Assembly (NCBI RefSeq): GCF_012163145.1
Contig: NZ_JAAVTX010000009.1
Location: forward strand, 1 to 64,000
Length of the DNA: 64,000 nucleotides
Direction of reading: 5' to 3'
DNA from: Falsiroseomonas frigidaquae
GTDB lineage: Bacteria > Pseudomonadota > Alphaproteobacteria > Acetobacterales > Acetobacteraceae
Shown here: in pieces, positions 55,725-63,864 of the stretch
Layout of the letters: every line of letters starts with the position of its first letter
How positions within the stretch are numbered: position 1 is the stretch's first letter
Notes under the pieces: model-generated
The model's database searches: none
What the model was told of the DNA's origin: nothing
The model's input: the letters and a program-made list of their open reading frames with translations, nothing else
Translations under genes and position numbers: made by a program

Positions 55725-56705
55725 ATGGCGTTCAAGGTGGTGCTCGGCCGCAGGCTGCCGGAGGCCGGCATGGCGGTCTTCGCCGCGCGGCCGGAGCTGG
55801 ATCTTGTGGTGCTGGACAATCCCGGCGTGGCGGAGTGGCACGCGGCGATCGCCGATGCGCATGGCACGCTGTGCTGGCTGGAGAAGATGGACCACCCGGC
55901 CCTGGCCGCGGCGAAGCAGCTGCGCGTCGTCTCCCGCATCGGCGTCGGCTACGACACGGTGGATGTGCCGGCGTGTTCCGAACGCGGCGTGGCGGTGATG
56001 GTGGCCAATGGGTCGAACGACCTCTCGGTGGCCGAGCATGCCATGATGCTGCTGCTGGCGGTGGCGCGGCGGGCGGTGGATATCCACAACCACGTCGCCG
56101 GCGGCGGCTGGTGGCCGCCGGGTGGGCTGCGGATGGTGGACCTGGCCGGCAAGCGGGCCCTGGTTGTGGGCTATGGCCGCATCGGCACCCGCGTCGCGCA
56201 GTACCTGAAGGCCTTCCGCATGGATGTGGCGGTGCTGGATCCCGGCTTCTCCCCGCACCGCATCGCCGCCGACGGCTTCCGGGCCGTGCGCGACCTGCAT
56301 GCGGCGCTGGGCGAGGCGGATGTGGTGACGCTGCATTGCCCGCTCTCGCCCGCCACGCACCACCTGATGAATCCGGCCGCCTTCGCCGCCATGAAGCCCG
56401 GCGCCATCCTGGTGAACACCGCGCGCGGGCCTGTGGTGCAGCAGGAAGCCCTGGTCGCCGCCCTGCAATCCGGCCATTTGATGGGCGCCGGTCTCGATGT
56501 GCTGGAGGTGGAGCCCGCCACCCCGGGCAACCCGCTGCTGGCCCTCCCCAACGTTGTAATCAGCCCGCATTCGGCGGCGAGCACGGAGGAGGGGATGGGC
56601 CGCATGGCCCGCATCTCCGCCCAGAACATCCTGGACGTTCTGGATGGGCGGGCCGATCCCTCGATGATGGTGAATCCGGAGATCCTGCAGTCGTCGCGGA
56701 TGTGA
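55725..56705 (+). CDS. D-2-hydroxyacid dehydrogenase family protein
   Basis: 326 residues. The NAD-binding motif is ALVVGYGRIGTRVAQYLKAF (GxGxxG), preceded by a catalytic-domain part SRIGVGYDTVDVPACSERG; the active-site Arg in NTARGPVVQQEAL, Glu in VLEVEPATPGNP and His in SPHSAASTEEG form the D-isomer dehydrogenase triad. VANGSNDLSVAEHAMMLLLA is typical of the phosphoglycerate-dehydrogenase/hydroxypyruvate-reductase branch. The substrate is not clear. GGGGGAC lies about 9 bases before the start. Confidence 0.88.
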   Translation: MAFKVVLGRRLPEAGMAVFAARPELDLVVLDNPGVAEWHAAIADAHGTLCWLEKMDHPALAAAKQLRVVSRIGVGYDTVDVPACSERGVAVMVANGSNDLSVAEHAMMLLLAVARRAVDIHNHVAGGGWWPPGGLRMVDLAGKRALVVGYGRIGTRVAQYLKAFRMDVAVLDPGFSPHRIAADGFRAVRDLHAALGEADVVTLHCPLSPATHHLMNPAAFAAMKPGAILVNTARGPVVQQEALVAALQSGHLMGAGLDVLEVEPATPGNPLLALPNVVISPHSAASTEEGMGRMARISAQNILDVLDGRADPSMMVNPEILQSSRM

Positions 56706-56768
56706 AACCAGTGGCGGCCCGCCCGGCGCCTGGCGCATCCTGCGAACCGATCGGGACGGATGACGGCC

Positions 56769-57740
56769 ATGGCGGACCGCCACTTCATCGCCTTCTGGAA
56801 CCTGGAGAACCTGTTCGATACCGAGGACGCGCCGCGCAGCGGCGGCCTCGACAGGCGCCTGGCCGCCGATCTCAAGGGCTGGGATGCGGCGGTGCTGGAC
56901 CAGAAGCTGGGCCAGATCGCCCAGGCCATCGCCGCGATGGATGGCGGCGCCGGCCCCGGCATCCTCGGCGTCTGCGAGGTGGAGAGCGCCGGCGTGCTGA
57001 AGCGCCTGGTGCAGAAGCTGGGCAGCCGCAAATGGGGCTTCGTGCATGCGGAGGGGCTGGACGCCCGCGGCATCGACACGGCCTTCCTGTACCGCCGCGA
57101 CCGCTACAAGGTGGACCGGAAGAAGGTCTTCACCCATTTCGTCATGCGCCGCACCTATACGCGGGACATCCTGCAGGCCGGCTTCGCCACCGCCGCCGGC
57201 CGCAGCCTGGTGCTGCTGGCCAATCACTGGCCCTCCCGCTCCGGCGGGCAGTTCGAGAGCGAGCCCTACCGCATGACGGCGGCGGAGACGCTGGCCCATT
57301 GGCACACCCGCATCCATGAGGAACAGGGCGAGGATATCGCCGTGCTGGCCATGGGCGACTTCAACGACGAACCCTTCGACCGGTCCCTGGTGCATTACGC
57401 GCTGGCGACCAATGCGCGGGACAGGGTGGCGGGTCGGCCGGGCAGCGGGCCGCTGCGGGTGGTACGGCGATTCCTGAACCTGGCCGCGCCGCTGGCCGGG
57501 TCCGGCGAGGGCACCTACTTCTACGGTGGCCAGCCCAATATGCTGGACCAGATACTGGCCGGCCGCGCTCTGGTGACCGGCAGCGCCGGCCTGCGGCTCG
57601 ACGGGCCGATGTCCATCCTGCGGCCGCCCGGCGTCACCGGCCGCCCCCGGCCCTTCCTGCGGCCCGCCCTGCGCGGCGGCATCCAGGCCGATGGCTTCAG
57701 CGACCACCATGCGGTGGGGGTGGCGCTGGTCGAGGATTGA
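56769..57740 (+). CDS. Endonuclease/exonuclease/phosphatase (EEP) family protein
   Basis: 323 residues, no signal peptide. FIAFWNLENLFDTED (metal-binding Asn/Glu), GVCEVESAG, ANHWPSRSGG (His), AMGDFNDEPFD (Asp/Asn) and SDHHAVGV at the C-terminus (His) are the full set of DNase I-like catalytic motifs. Intracellular EEP proteins cut nucleic acids or phospho-esters; substrate unknown. ATG 56769 sits 9 bases after GGGACGG; 56760 is an alternative start. Same strand as the dehydrogenase. Confidence 0.85.
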   Translation: MADRHFIAFWNLENLFDTEDAPRSGGLDRRLAADLKGWDAAVLDQKLGQIAQAIAAMDGGAGPGILGVCEVESAGVLKRLVQKLGSRKWGFVHAEGLDARGIDTAFLYRRDRYKVDRKKVFTHFVMRRTYTRDILQAGFATAAGRSLVLLANHWPSRSGGQFESEPYRMTAAETLAHWHTRIHEEQGEDIAVLAMGDFNDEPFDRSLVHYALATNARDRVAGRPGSGPLRVVRRFLNLAAPLAGSGEGTYFYGGQPNMLDQILAGRALVTGSAGLRLDGPMSILRPPGVTGRPRPFLRPALRGGIQADGFSDHHAVGVALVED

Positions 57741-57746
57741 GGCGCC

Positions 57747-58076
57747 TCAGCCGCAGGCCAGGCTCTCCACCACCCCGCCGCGGGCCACGCCGCCCACCCG
57801 GTCCTGGCGGTAATCCCGCGTCGCGGGCTGGTTCGGGGCCAGCAGGCGGATGGTGCGGATGCCGGGCATCGCGGCGAGCGCGGCGCGCACCTCGGCCTCC
57901 GGCCGACCGACCAGCGCCGGCAGCGCGGCCGCATGGTCGGCGCAGCGGGCGCCGGCCGGGGCTTCGGAAAGGCCGGGCGGCGGCAAGGCGCGGTCGCCGC
58001 GCGGCAACGGGGCCGTCGCGGGTTCGGTCGCGCAGCCGGCGGCCAGCAGGACCAGGAGCAGAGCCAGGGGCCTCAT
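57747..58076 (-). CDS. Lipoprotein with peptidase-inhibitor I78-like domain
   Basis: 109 residues. Lipobox in LLLVLLAAGCATEP (Cys ~15). The C-terminal part LVGRPEAEVRAAL ... IRLLAPNQPATRDYRQDRVGG ... VVESLACG resembles the I78 inhibitor family, whose hallmark is RxIRPGxxxTxDYRxDRLN ... CG. The two Cys residues (GARCADH and LACG) could form the conserved disulfide. Overlaps the PuuE-like gene by 4 bp (ATGA), so it is the last gene of the PepSY-TCS operon. An envelope protease inhibitor is the most natural guess. Confidence 0.72.
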   Translation of the reverse strand: MRPLALLLVLLAAGCATEPATAPLPRGDRALPPPGLSEAPAGARCADHAAALPALVGRPEAEVRAALAAMPGIRTIRLLAPNQPATRDYRQDRVGGVARGGVVESLACG

Positions 58077-59032
58077 GCGGGGGCGTGTTCCTTCCACCAA
58101 TGCCGCGCGATATCGGCGCGGCGCGTCACCCAGACCTCATCCTTGTGGCGCGCCACATGCGCCAGGAAGCGGCGCAGCGCGGCGGCACGGCCGGGGCGGC
58201 CGACGATGCGGCAATGCAGCCCGACCGACATCATCTTGGGCGCCCCTGCCCTGCCCTCGGCCAGCAGCAGGTCGAAGGCATCCGTCAGATGGCGCTCGAA
58301 CCCGTCCGGCCCGGCAAAGCCCGGCGGCACGGCGAATTTCATGTCGTTGTTGTCGAGCGTATAGGGGATGACGAGGTGGGGCCGGCCCTCCGCCGTCACG
58401 TAATGCGGCAGGTCGTCGTCATAGGCGTCGCTGTCGTACAGGAAGCCGCCATGGCGGGCGACCAGGGTGCGGGTGCGCGGGCTGATCCGCCCGGTGTACC
58501 AGCCCACGGGCGGCGTGCCGGTCAGGCGGGTGATGGTCTCGACGCAACGGGCGATCTCGGCGGCTTCCGTCGCCTCATCCATGTTGTGGTAGTCGATCCA
58601 GCGCCAGGCATGGCTTGCCACCTCATGCCCCGCCTCGGCGAAGGCACGGGCGGCGTCCGGGTTCAGCTCCAGCGCCCGGCCGACGCCATAGACCGTCAGC
58701 GGAAAGCCCTGCTCCTGGAACAGCCGCAGCACCCGCCACACCCCGGCCCGCGCGCCATAGTCGAACTGGCTTTCCACCGTGCGGTTGCGCTCGCCAATGA
58801 TGGGCGTGCCGCCGGGGACTTCATGCAGGTACAGCTCGCTGCCCGCATCGCCGTTGAGCACGGTATTCTCGCCGCCCTCCTCGTAGTTCAGCACGAAGGA
58901 CAGCGCGAGCTTCGCGCCGCCCGGCCAGCGCGGGTCGGGCGGGGTGGCGCCATAGCCGGCGAAGTCGCGGGGATAGTCGGTCTCGGTGCCGAGCTTGGTC
59001 ATGTGCGCAGGGTCGGCTGTGCGGCGCACCAT
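58073..59032 (-). CDS. PuuE-like polysaccharide deacetylase / allantoinase family protein
   Basis: 319 residues. DYPRDFAGYGATPPDPRWPGG at the start (given in part), LALSFVLNYEEGGENTVLNG, HEVASHAWRWIDYHNMDEA and PPVGWYTGRISPRTRTLVA are PuuE-type motifs from the NodB-fold family of cofactor-independent allantoinases and related deacetylases. No other purine-degradation gene is present, and it sits in an operon with an envelope-type two-component system, so the natural substrate may be different. Starts 2 bases after the kinase stop. ATG 59032 is preferred; TTG 59038 and ATG 59002 are alternatives. Confidence 0.85.
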   Translation of the reverse strand: MVRRTADPAHMTKLGTETDYPRDFAGYGATPPDPRWPGGAKLALSFVLNYEEGGENTVLNGDAGSELYLHEVPGGTPIIGERNRTVESQFDYGARAGVWRVLRLFQEQGFPLTVYGVGRALELNPDAARAFAEAGHEVASHAWRWIDYHNMDEATEAAEIARCVETITRLTGTPPVGWYTGRISPRTRTLVARHGGFLYDSDAYDDDLPHYVTAEGRPHLVIPYTLDNNDMKFAVPPGFAGPDGFERHLTDAFDLLLAEGRAGAPKMMSVGLHCRIVGRPGRAAALRRFLAHVARHKDEVWVTRRADIARHWWKEHAPA

Positions 59033-59034
59033 GG

Positions 59035-60315
59035 TCAAGAGGCTGCGGGTAGGCGCAGCAGCGCGACCAGGCCCGTCCCCTCCCCTTCCAGCGCCAGCGC
59101 CCCGCCATAGAGATCCGCCGTCTCCGCCACGATGGCCAGCCCCAGCCCATGCCCCGGCACCGCCTCATCCAGCCGACCGCCCCGGGCAAGCGCCGCGTCG
59201 CGCGCGGCGGGGTCCATGCCTGGCCCGTCATCGGCGATGCGGATCAGCAGCCGGGCGCCCTCCGCCCGTGCCTCCACCCGCACGGACCGGCGTGCCCATT
59301 TGCAGGCATTGTCCATCAGGTTGCCGGCCATCTCCTCCAGGTCGCCGCGGTCGCCGGCGAAATCGGGCGCACCGTCCGCCGCGATTTCCAGATGCAGGTC
59401 GCGGTCGCGATGCGCGGCGCGCAGCACCATCGCCAGATCCTCCAGCACCGGCGCCACGGCGCAGCGGGCGCCGGGCAGGCCGGCGGTGGCGGCGGCGCGG
59501 GCGCGGCTCAGGTGGCGGCGGATCTGCCCCTCCATCCGCGCGACCAATGCCGCCACCTGCGGGTCCTGCGAAGCGTTCCGCAGCGCGGCGAGCGGCGTCT
59601 GCAGTGCATGCGCCAGGTCGCCGGCATGGCGGCGGGCGCGGTCCAGCATCGCCTCCTTGTGGTCCAGCAGCGCGTTCAGGCTGGCGACCAGCGGCGCCAC
59701 CTCCGCATGCGGCGCCTGTGGCATGCGGGCACGCTGGCCGCGCCGCACCGCATCCAGCCCCCGTTGCAGCCGGGCGAGCGGCGCCAGGCCGAAGCCGATC
59801 TGCACCAAAGACGCCGCCAGCAGCGCCAGGCCCAGCACGGCGAGCGAGACCAGCAGCGGCCGCGTGAGTTCCGCCCGCGCCGCCGCGATTTCCGCCTGCG
59901 GCACGGCAACCGTCGCGGTCAGCAATTCGGGCGAACCGGGGGTGGTATAGTCCCGCCGCAGGATGCGCAGCGCCTCCCCGCCCGGGCCGCTGGTGCCGCG
60001 CAACTCGGCGTCGAACAGCGACCGGGACCGCAGCAGCACCTCCGCCCCCGAGGCCACCTGCCAGTACCAGCCGGACAGCGGCTGGTCGAAGCGCGGCTCG
60101 GCGGGGGGCGCTTCCAGGATCACCTGGCCGGTGCTGTCCTCCACCTCCACCCGCGCCATTAGCGCCAGCAGGGCGGTGTCCATCTGCTGGGTGAAGCCGC
60201 GTTCCACCGCGCGGGTCAGCAGCCGGTCGATGGCGAAGCCGGCACCGACCAGCGCGGCCAGAATGGCGACGGCACCCAGCAGAGCCAGGCGCAGCCGAAG
60301 CGAGCGGCGGATCAC
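59035..60315 (-). CDS. QseC/PhoQ-like membrane sensor histidine kinase
   Basis: 426 residues. TM1 ~8-29, periplasmic part ~30-152, TM2 ~153-175, HAMP linker, HisKA H-box GDLAHALQTPLAALRN (His236; DxAHxLxTPL form as in PhoQ-type kinases), HATPase with NLMDNACKWARRSV, IADDGPGMD and GHGLGLAIV. Stop/start overlaps of 4 bp with the regulator and 2-base spacing to the PuuE-like gene show coupling. Likely senses a periplasmic cue such as metal ion, acid or antimicrobial peptide; the associated PepSY gene suits such systems. Confidence 0.9.
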   Translation of the reverse strand: MIRRSLRLRLALLGAVAILAALVGAGFAIDRLLTRAVERGFTQQMDTALLALMARVEVEDSTGQVILEAPPAEPRFDQPLSGWYWQVASGAEVLLRSRSLFDAELRGTSGPGGEALRILRRDYTTPGSPELLTATVAVPQAEIAAARAELTRPLLVSLAVLGLALLAASLVQIGFGLAPLARLQRGLDAVRRGQRARMPQAPHAEVAPLVASLNALLDHKEAMLDRARRHAGDLAHALQTPLAALRNASQDPQVAALVARMEGQIRRHLSRARAAATAGLPGARCAVAPVLEDLAMVLRAAHRDRDLHLEIAADGAPDFAGDRGDLEEMAGNLMDNACKWARRSVRVEARAEGARLLIRIADDGPGMDPAARDAALARGGRLDEAVPGHGLGLAIVAETADLYGGALALEGEGTGLVALLRLPAAS

Positions 60316-60971
60316 GGCGCGGCCAGCATCCAGCCCTGGCCGCGCAGCGTCTCGATCCGGCAGGGGGCGACCTTGCGGCGCAGGCGGCTGACCAGCACCT
60401 CCATCGCGTTGAAGTCGCGGTCCTGGTCGCCGTCATAGATCTGCTCGGACAATTCCGTGCGGCTGACGACGCGACCGGCGCGGTGCAGCAGGTAGGACAG
60501 GATGCGGCCCTCGAAGGCAGTCAGCTTCAGCGGCAGGCCATCCAGCGTGAAGCCGCCGGTCTGCGAATCATGCGCCAGCGGGCCGCATTCCAGCACCGGG
60601 GCGGCATGGCCGGCGGCGCGGCGGATCAACGCGCGCAGGCGCAGTACCACCTCCTCCATCCGGAAGGGCTTCGTCAGGTAGTCATCGGCGCCGGCGCGGA
60701 AGCCGGCCACCTTGTCGCCCCAGGCCTCCCGCGCCGTCAGCACCAGCACCGGCAGGGAAAGCCCTGCCGCGCGCCAGCCGGTCAGCACTGCGATGCCGTC
60801 CCGCTTCGGCAGGCCGAGATCCAGCACCACGGCGGCATAGGGGTTTTCGGCACCCAGGAAGGCCGCTTCCTCGCCATCCGCGGCGTGGTCCACCGCGAAG
60901 CCCGCCGCGCGCAGCGCCGCCAGAAGCTGGGCGGCGAGCGTCGCGTCATCCTCGGCCAGCAGCAGCCTCAT
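60312..60971 (-). CDS. OmpR-family response regulator
   Basis: 219 residues. Receiver MRLLLAEDDATLAAQLLAAL, VVLDLGLPKRDG (Asp51), LVLTAREAWGDKVAGF, GADDYLTKPFRMEE; winged helix FTLDGLPLKLTAFEGRILSY, DRDFNAMEVLVSRLRRKV. QseB/PmrA/PhoP type. Overlaps PepSY gene and kinase by 4 bp on each side. A likely binding site is the direct repeat CTGAAC-N5-CTGAAC in the divergent promoter (61280-61296). Confidence 0.93.
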   Translation of the reverse strand: MRLLLAEDDATLAAQLLAALRAAGFAVDHAADGEEAAFLGAENPYAAVVLDLGLPKRDGIAVLTGWRAAGLSLPVLVLTAREAWGDKVAGFRAGADDYLTKPFRMEEVVLRLRALIRRAAGHAAPVLECGPLAHDSQTGGFTLDGLPLKLTAFEGRILSYLLHRAGRVVSRTELSEQIYDGDQDRDFNAMEVLVSRLRRKVAPCRIETLRGQGWMLAAP

Positions 60972-61255
60972 TTGCGCGCCGCGATCATGCCGCTGCCCTC
61001 CACCAGCAGCATGCCGCCATCGGTGGCGGAGATGCGAATGCGGAGCACGTCATTGGCCGGGGTCAGCCAGCGCAGCTCATAGGCGACGGAGGTTTCCTCA
61101 TCATCCAGCCCTGGCACCACGCGGGCCTCGATCATCCGGCCATGATAGCGTTCGGCAACGATCTCCACCGCGCGCGGCAGCGGCAGCAGAGACTGGCCGG
61201 CGGGGCCGGCGAGCGGCAGGGCCAGGAGGAGAAGGATGGCGGCGCGGCGCATCAT
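60968..61255 (-). CDS. PepSY-domain small secreted protein
   Basis: 95 residues. Short signal (MMRRAAILLLLALPLAGPAG), then a PepSY-like module LPRAVEIVAERYHGRMIEARV ... YELRWLTPANDVLRIRISATDGGMLLVEG. PepSY modules inhibit peptidases or sense envelope state; small PepSY genes next to two-component systems are common. First gene of the five-gene operon PepSY-RR-HK-PuuE-I78, overlapping the regulator by 4 bp. Confidence 0.82.
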   Translation of the reverse strand: MMRRAAILLLLALPLAGPAGQSLLPLPRAVEIVAERYHGRMIEARVVPGLDDEETSVAYELRWLTPANDVLRIRISATDGGMLLVEGSGMIAARK

Positions 61256-61278
61256 GCGGCTTCTACTGCAGGGCCCTG

Positions 61279-61320
61279 GCTGAACCCAGCCTGAACGGCG
61301 CGGTTCCGGCTGGGTTCAGG
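61279..61320. promoter_or_regulatory. Candidate operator: direct and inverted TGAAC repeats in divergent promoter
   Basis: GCTGAACCCAGC (61279-61290) and GCTGGGTTCAGG (61309-61320) are inverted, 11 of 12 positions matching. In addition CTGAAC occurs twice as a direct repeat at 61280 and 61291, 11 bp apart, the spacing used by OmpR/PhoB-family dimers. It lies between the starts of the PepSY-TCS operon (61255) and the divergent PepSY gene (61386), so it could control both. Confidence 0.6.
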
Positions 61321-61385
61321 CGTGGTGTGGGAGAAGGCGGCCATGCCGGAACGCGATCCGGCGGCAACCGAGAGGAGAGCCATCG

Positions 61386-62036
61386 ATGCAGACCACCCAT
61401 TTCCGCCGAGCCGCGCTGAGCCTGGCGCTCGCCACCGCGCTGGCCGCCCCTGCCTTCGCCCAGAATGCGACGACCCAGAACGCAACGCCGCCCGCCGCCA
61501 CCCAGACCCCGATCGGCGCCATCGCCCCCGGCGGCATCGCCATCGAGGGCGAGGTGACGGATGTCTTCGGCAACCGCTTCGTGCTGCAGGACGGCACCGG
61601 CCGGGTGCTGGTGGAGGCCGGGCCGGATTGGTACCACCGCCTCGACATCCGCCAGGGTGAGCGGCTGCGTGTGACCGGCCGCCCGGAGGGCCGCAGCTTC
61701 GACGCCTTCACCATCCGCCGCGAGGATGGGCGGGAGATCACCATCCGCCGCGCCGAGGGCAGCCCCCCCTGGGCCGGCCGCGAAGGCCGCGAGGCGCGGG
61801 AACGCCTCGAGGGCCGCCAGCAGCGGGAGCGGCGCGAGGAGCGCCAGCAGCAGGGCGGCATCGACGAGACCGAGGCGCGCCGCGTGGCGGAGGCCGCCGG
61901 CTACCGCATCCGCGGCGATGTGGAGCGCAAGCGCCGCCACTGGGAGATCGAGGCCTTCAACCCGCGCAACGAACGGGTGGAGATCCATGTCGACCTGGCC
62001 GGCCGCATCACCCGCGAGGAGTGGGAGCGGGACTGA
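61386..62036 (+). CDS. Secreted OB-fold/PepSY protein
   Basis: 216 residues. Signal peptide MQTTHFRRAALSLALATALA...AFAQ; an OB-like segment IAIEGEVTDVFGNRFVLQDG ... LVEAGPDWYHRLDIRQGERL (YgiW/YdeI type, ~50-125); a very Arg/Glu/Gln-rich stretch (~135-160, REGREARERLEGRQQRERRE); and a PepSY-like end GIDETEARRVAEAAGYRIRG ... HWEIEAFNPRNERVEIHVDL. Expected target of the divergent two-component system. RBS GAGGAGAG 7 bases before the ATG. A partial copy of its 3' end is found at 63154-63184. Confidence 0.8.
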   Translation: MQTTHFRRAALSLALATALAAPAFAQNATTQNATPPAATQTPIGAIAPGGIAIEGEVTDVFGNRFVLQDGTGRVLVEAGPDWYHRLDIRQGERLRVTGRPEGRSFDAFTIRREDGREITIRRAEGSPPWAGREGREARERLEGRQQRERREERQQQGGIDETEARRVAEAAGYRIRGDVERKRRHWEIEAFNPRNERVEIHVDLAGRITREEWERD

Positions 62037-62085
62037 GCGGCACCCGCCGCGTCGCAACCGACCCTGTCCAGGTGAGTGCGCCAGG

Positions 62086-63057
62086 ATGACGACACGCAGC
62101 CCATTCTCCCGCCGCGCCTGCCTTGGCGCGGCGCTGACCGTCGCCTGTGCCGAGGGAGCAAGGGCGCAGGACGCCGTTCCAGGCGAACGGCTTCCGGCAC
62201 GAACCCTGCGCCGGCCCCAACAGGCGCCGCAATCGCAGGAAGTCGTGCCCTTCTTCGATGCGCATGTGCATCTCAATGACGAGGCCATGCAGCTTGATTT
62301 GATGGAGCGCCACGGGGCGACGCGCGCCATCATCTTCTGGGGCCGCGCCAGCGACAATGATTCGGTGGCGGCGGCGGCACGGCGACGTCCCGACCGTTTC
62401 CTGGCCTTCGCCTGCGTCTCCCCGGAGCGTCAGGAATTCCGCCTGGCGTGGGACCGGCAGGACCCAGCGCTGCTCACCGGCCTGGACCGGATGCTGGGCT
62501 CCGGCCGGTTCCGGGGCATTGGCGAGATCTCGGCGGTGCATTTTCCGTCGCCGGGATTCCCCGAGGCGGATTACGATCCGACCTCACCGAACATGCGCGG
62601 CATCGTCGAACTGGCACGCCGCTACCGCGTGCCGGTGATGCTTCATGTCGAAATCACCCGGCTCCGGGAGATGCAGGCTCTGCTGGCAGAGTATCCCGAC
62701 GTTCCGATCATCTGGGCGCATGGCGGCTACACGCCCCTGTTCCTGGCCCGCCGGATGCTCGAACAGCATGGCAACCTGATCTACGAACTCAGCGCGCGCA
62801 GCTGGCCACGGCATCCGCGCTCTCCGGACTACACCCTGTTGCGGGATGGTGCGGCCGTCTGGCCGGAATGGCTGCAACTGATCGAGGCGAAGCCCGATCG
62901 CTTCATCATCGGCACGGATGCCAGCCACCGGAGCATGGCAAGCGACACCATGAAGTATGCCAGCGTCCAGGCCTTCCTGCGGCAACTGAGCCCGGCGGTG
63001 CGGGATAAGGTCGCCCAGACCAATCTGCTGGCACTCCTGGCACCGGCACGCCCATAG
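62086..63057 (+). CDS. Secreted amidohydrolase-family protein (TIM barrel)
   Basis: 323 residues. Tat-like signal MTTRSPFSRRACLGAALTVA (RR motif) and AQD cleavage region; then FFDAHVHLNDEAMQ (HxH metal motif), VMLHVEITR (His), IIWAHGGYT (His) and RFIIGTDASH (Asp), the ligands of an amidohydrolase_2 barrel. Substrates of such proteins range from lactones to aromatic acids; unknown here. Lies just after the PepSY gene, with a partial copy of that gene's 3' end downstream, which hints at insertion. Confidence 0.82.
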   Translation: MTTRSPFSRRACLGAALTVACAEGARAQDAVPGERLPARTLRRPQQAPQSQEVVPFFDAHVHLNDEAMQLDLMERHGATRAIIFWGRASDNDSVAAAARRRPDRFLAFACVSPERQEFRLAWDRQDPALLTGLDRMLGSGRFRGIGEISAVHFPSPGFPEADYDPTSPNMRGIVELARRYRVPVMLHVEITRLREMQALLAEYPDVPIIWAHGGYTPLFLARRMLEQHGNLIYELSARSWPRHPRSPDYTLLRDGAAVWPEWLQLIEAKPDRFIIGTDASHRSMASDTMKYASVQAFLRQLSPAVRDKVAQTNLLALLAPARP

Positions 63058-63153
63058 CCGCAGCAATGGACGAATCTGCGTGATGCAGCGTCAGACCCGA
63101 GGGCGGGCGACACGGCGCAGGGGTCATCCCAGCGTCAAGCCCCGCGATCGTGG

Positions 63154-63184
63154 CGCATGACGGGAGGAGTGGGACCGGGATTGA
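63154..63184 (+). pseudogene. Short duplicate of the PepSY gene 3' end
   Basis: The 31 bases resemble the last codons and stop of the PepSY gene (62004-62036): GAGGAGTGGGA then CGGGA and TGA in the same reading (EEW-D-R-D-stop versus EEW-E-R-D-stop). A 2-base gap and a few substitutions separate the copies. Too short to be functional; it flanks the amidohydrolase gene on its right side as the intact copy flanks it on the left. Confidence 0.5.
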
Positions 63185-63203
63185 TCGTCCCGCGCCCACC
63201 GGC

Positions 63204-63821
63204 CTAGCGCCGGGTGACCGGTACTGCGACCTCGTTCCGGCGCAGCGCCGGGATGGTCCAGGGCGGGTCGTAGAACCAGGCGGTGGCGGGGCCGCTGGCC
63301 TGCCAGGCGGTATCGCCCAGTGCGGCGCGCAGCCGTGCCTGGGCATCCGCCACCGATTGCGGGCTGGTGCTGCCGGTGAAGCGCAGCACGGCGTAGGTCT
63401 CCGCCGGCACCTCCACCACCTGCACGCGCGGGTCATTCGGCACCGGCGGGTCACGCAGCGATTCGGGCAGGAAAAAGCGGACGCGGTGGCCGCTGGCCGT
63501 GGGGGATTGCGCGACCGGCGCGGTCATCGCGATCCGCACCGGCTCCTGCGCCACGGGGGCGGTCATGGCGATGCGCGCGCTGCCGCGGTTGCCGCCGAAG
63601 ATGTAGCCGGCGAGCAGGCGGAAACCCTGTTCGCGGCTGGCGGTCTCATCCGCCGCCACCTCCGTCTCCGCCGCCAGGCGCGGGGCGTAGCGGCGGATCT
63701 CCAGGCCATTGGCCTGTTCCAGAAGCTCAAAGCGCGGTTCTTCGGTGCCCGACCTCACGCCCACCACCGAACAGGCGCCGAGCAATAGGGCGGTGGCGCC
63801 GGCGGCGAGGCGGTTGCGCAT
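63204..63821 (-). CDS. SOUL-family heme-binding-like lipoprotein
   Basis: 205 residues. Lipobox LLLGACS (Cys ~17), then the SOUL/HBP fold: PRFELLEQANGLEIRRYAPR, RIAMTAPVAQ (repeated twice, residues ~85-105), VRFFLPESLRDPPVPNDPRV and YAVLRFTGSTSPQ. SOUL proteins bind heme or porphyrin; bacterial ones are lipoproteins of unknown function. IAMTAPV appears as a direct repeat (RIAMTAPVAQ-EPV-RIAMTAPVAQ), an internal duplication. ATG 63821 chosen at the lipoprotein signal. Confidence 0.88.
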   Translation of the reverse strand: MRNRLAAGATALLLGACSVVGVRSGTEEPRFELLEQANGLEIRRYAPRLAAETEVAADETASREQGFRLLAGYIFGGNRGSARIAMTAPVAQEPVRIAMTAPVAQSPTASGHRVRFFLPESLRDPPVPNDPRVQVVEVPAETYAVLRFTGSTSPQSVADAQARLRAALGDTAWQASGPATAWFYDPPWTIPALRRNEVAVPVTRR

Positions 63822-63864
63822 GGGTTGCTCCGGGGTGCCCTGCCGATGTGGCGCGGCCGGCGCC

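Noticed and set aside
55531-55998. 155-codon plus-strand frame starting GTG before the D-2-hydroxyacid dehydrogenase
   Set aside because: Only its first ~20 codons look plausible (KSKEKERARQQ), the rest overlaps the dehydrogenase in another frame with poor composition.
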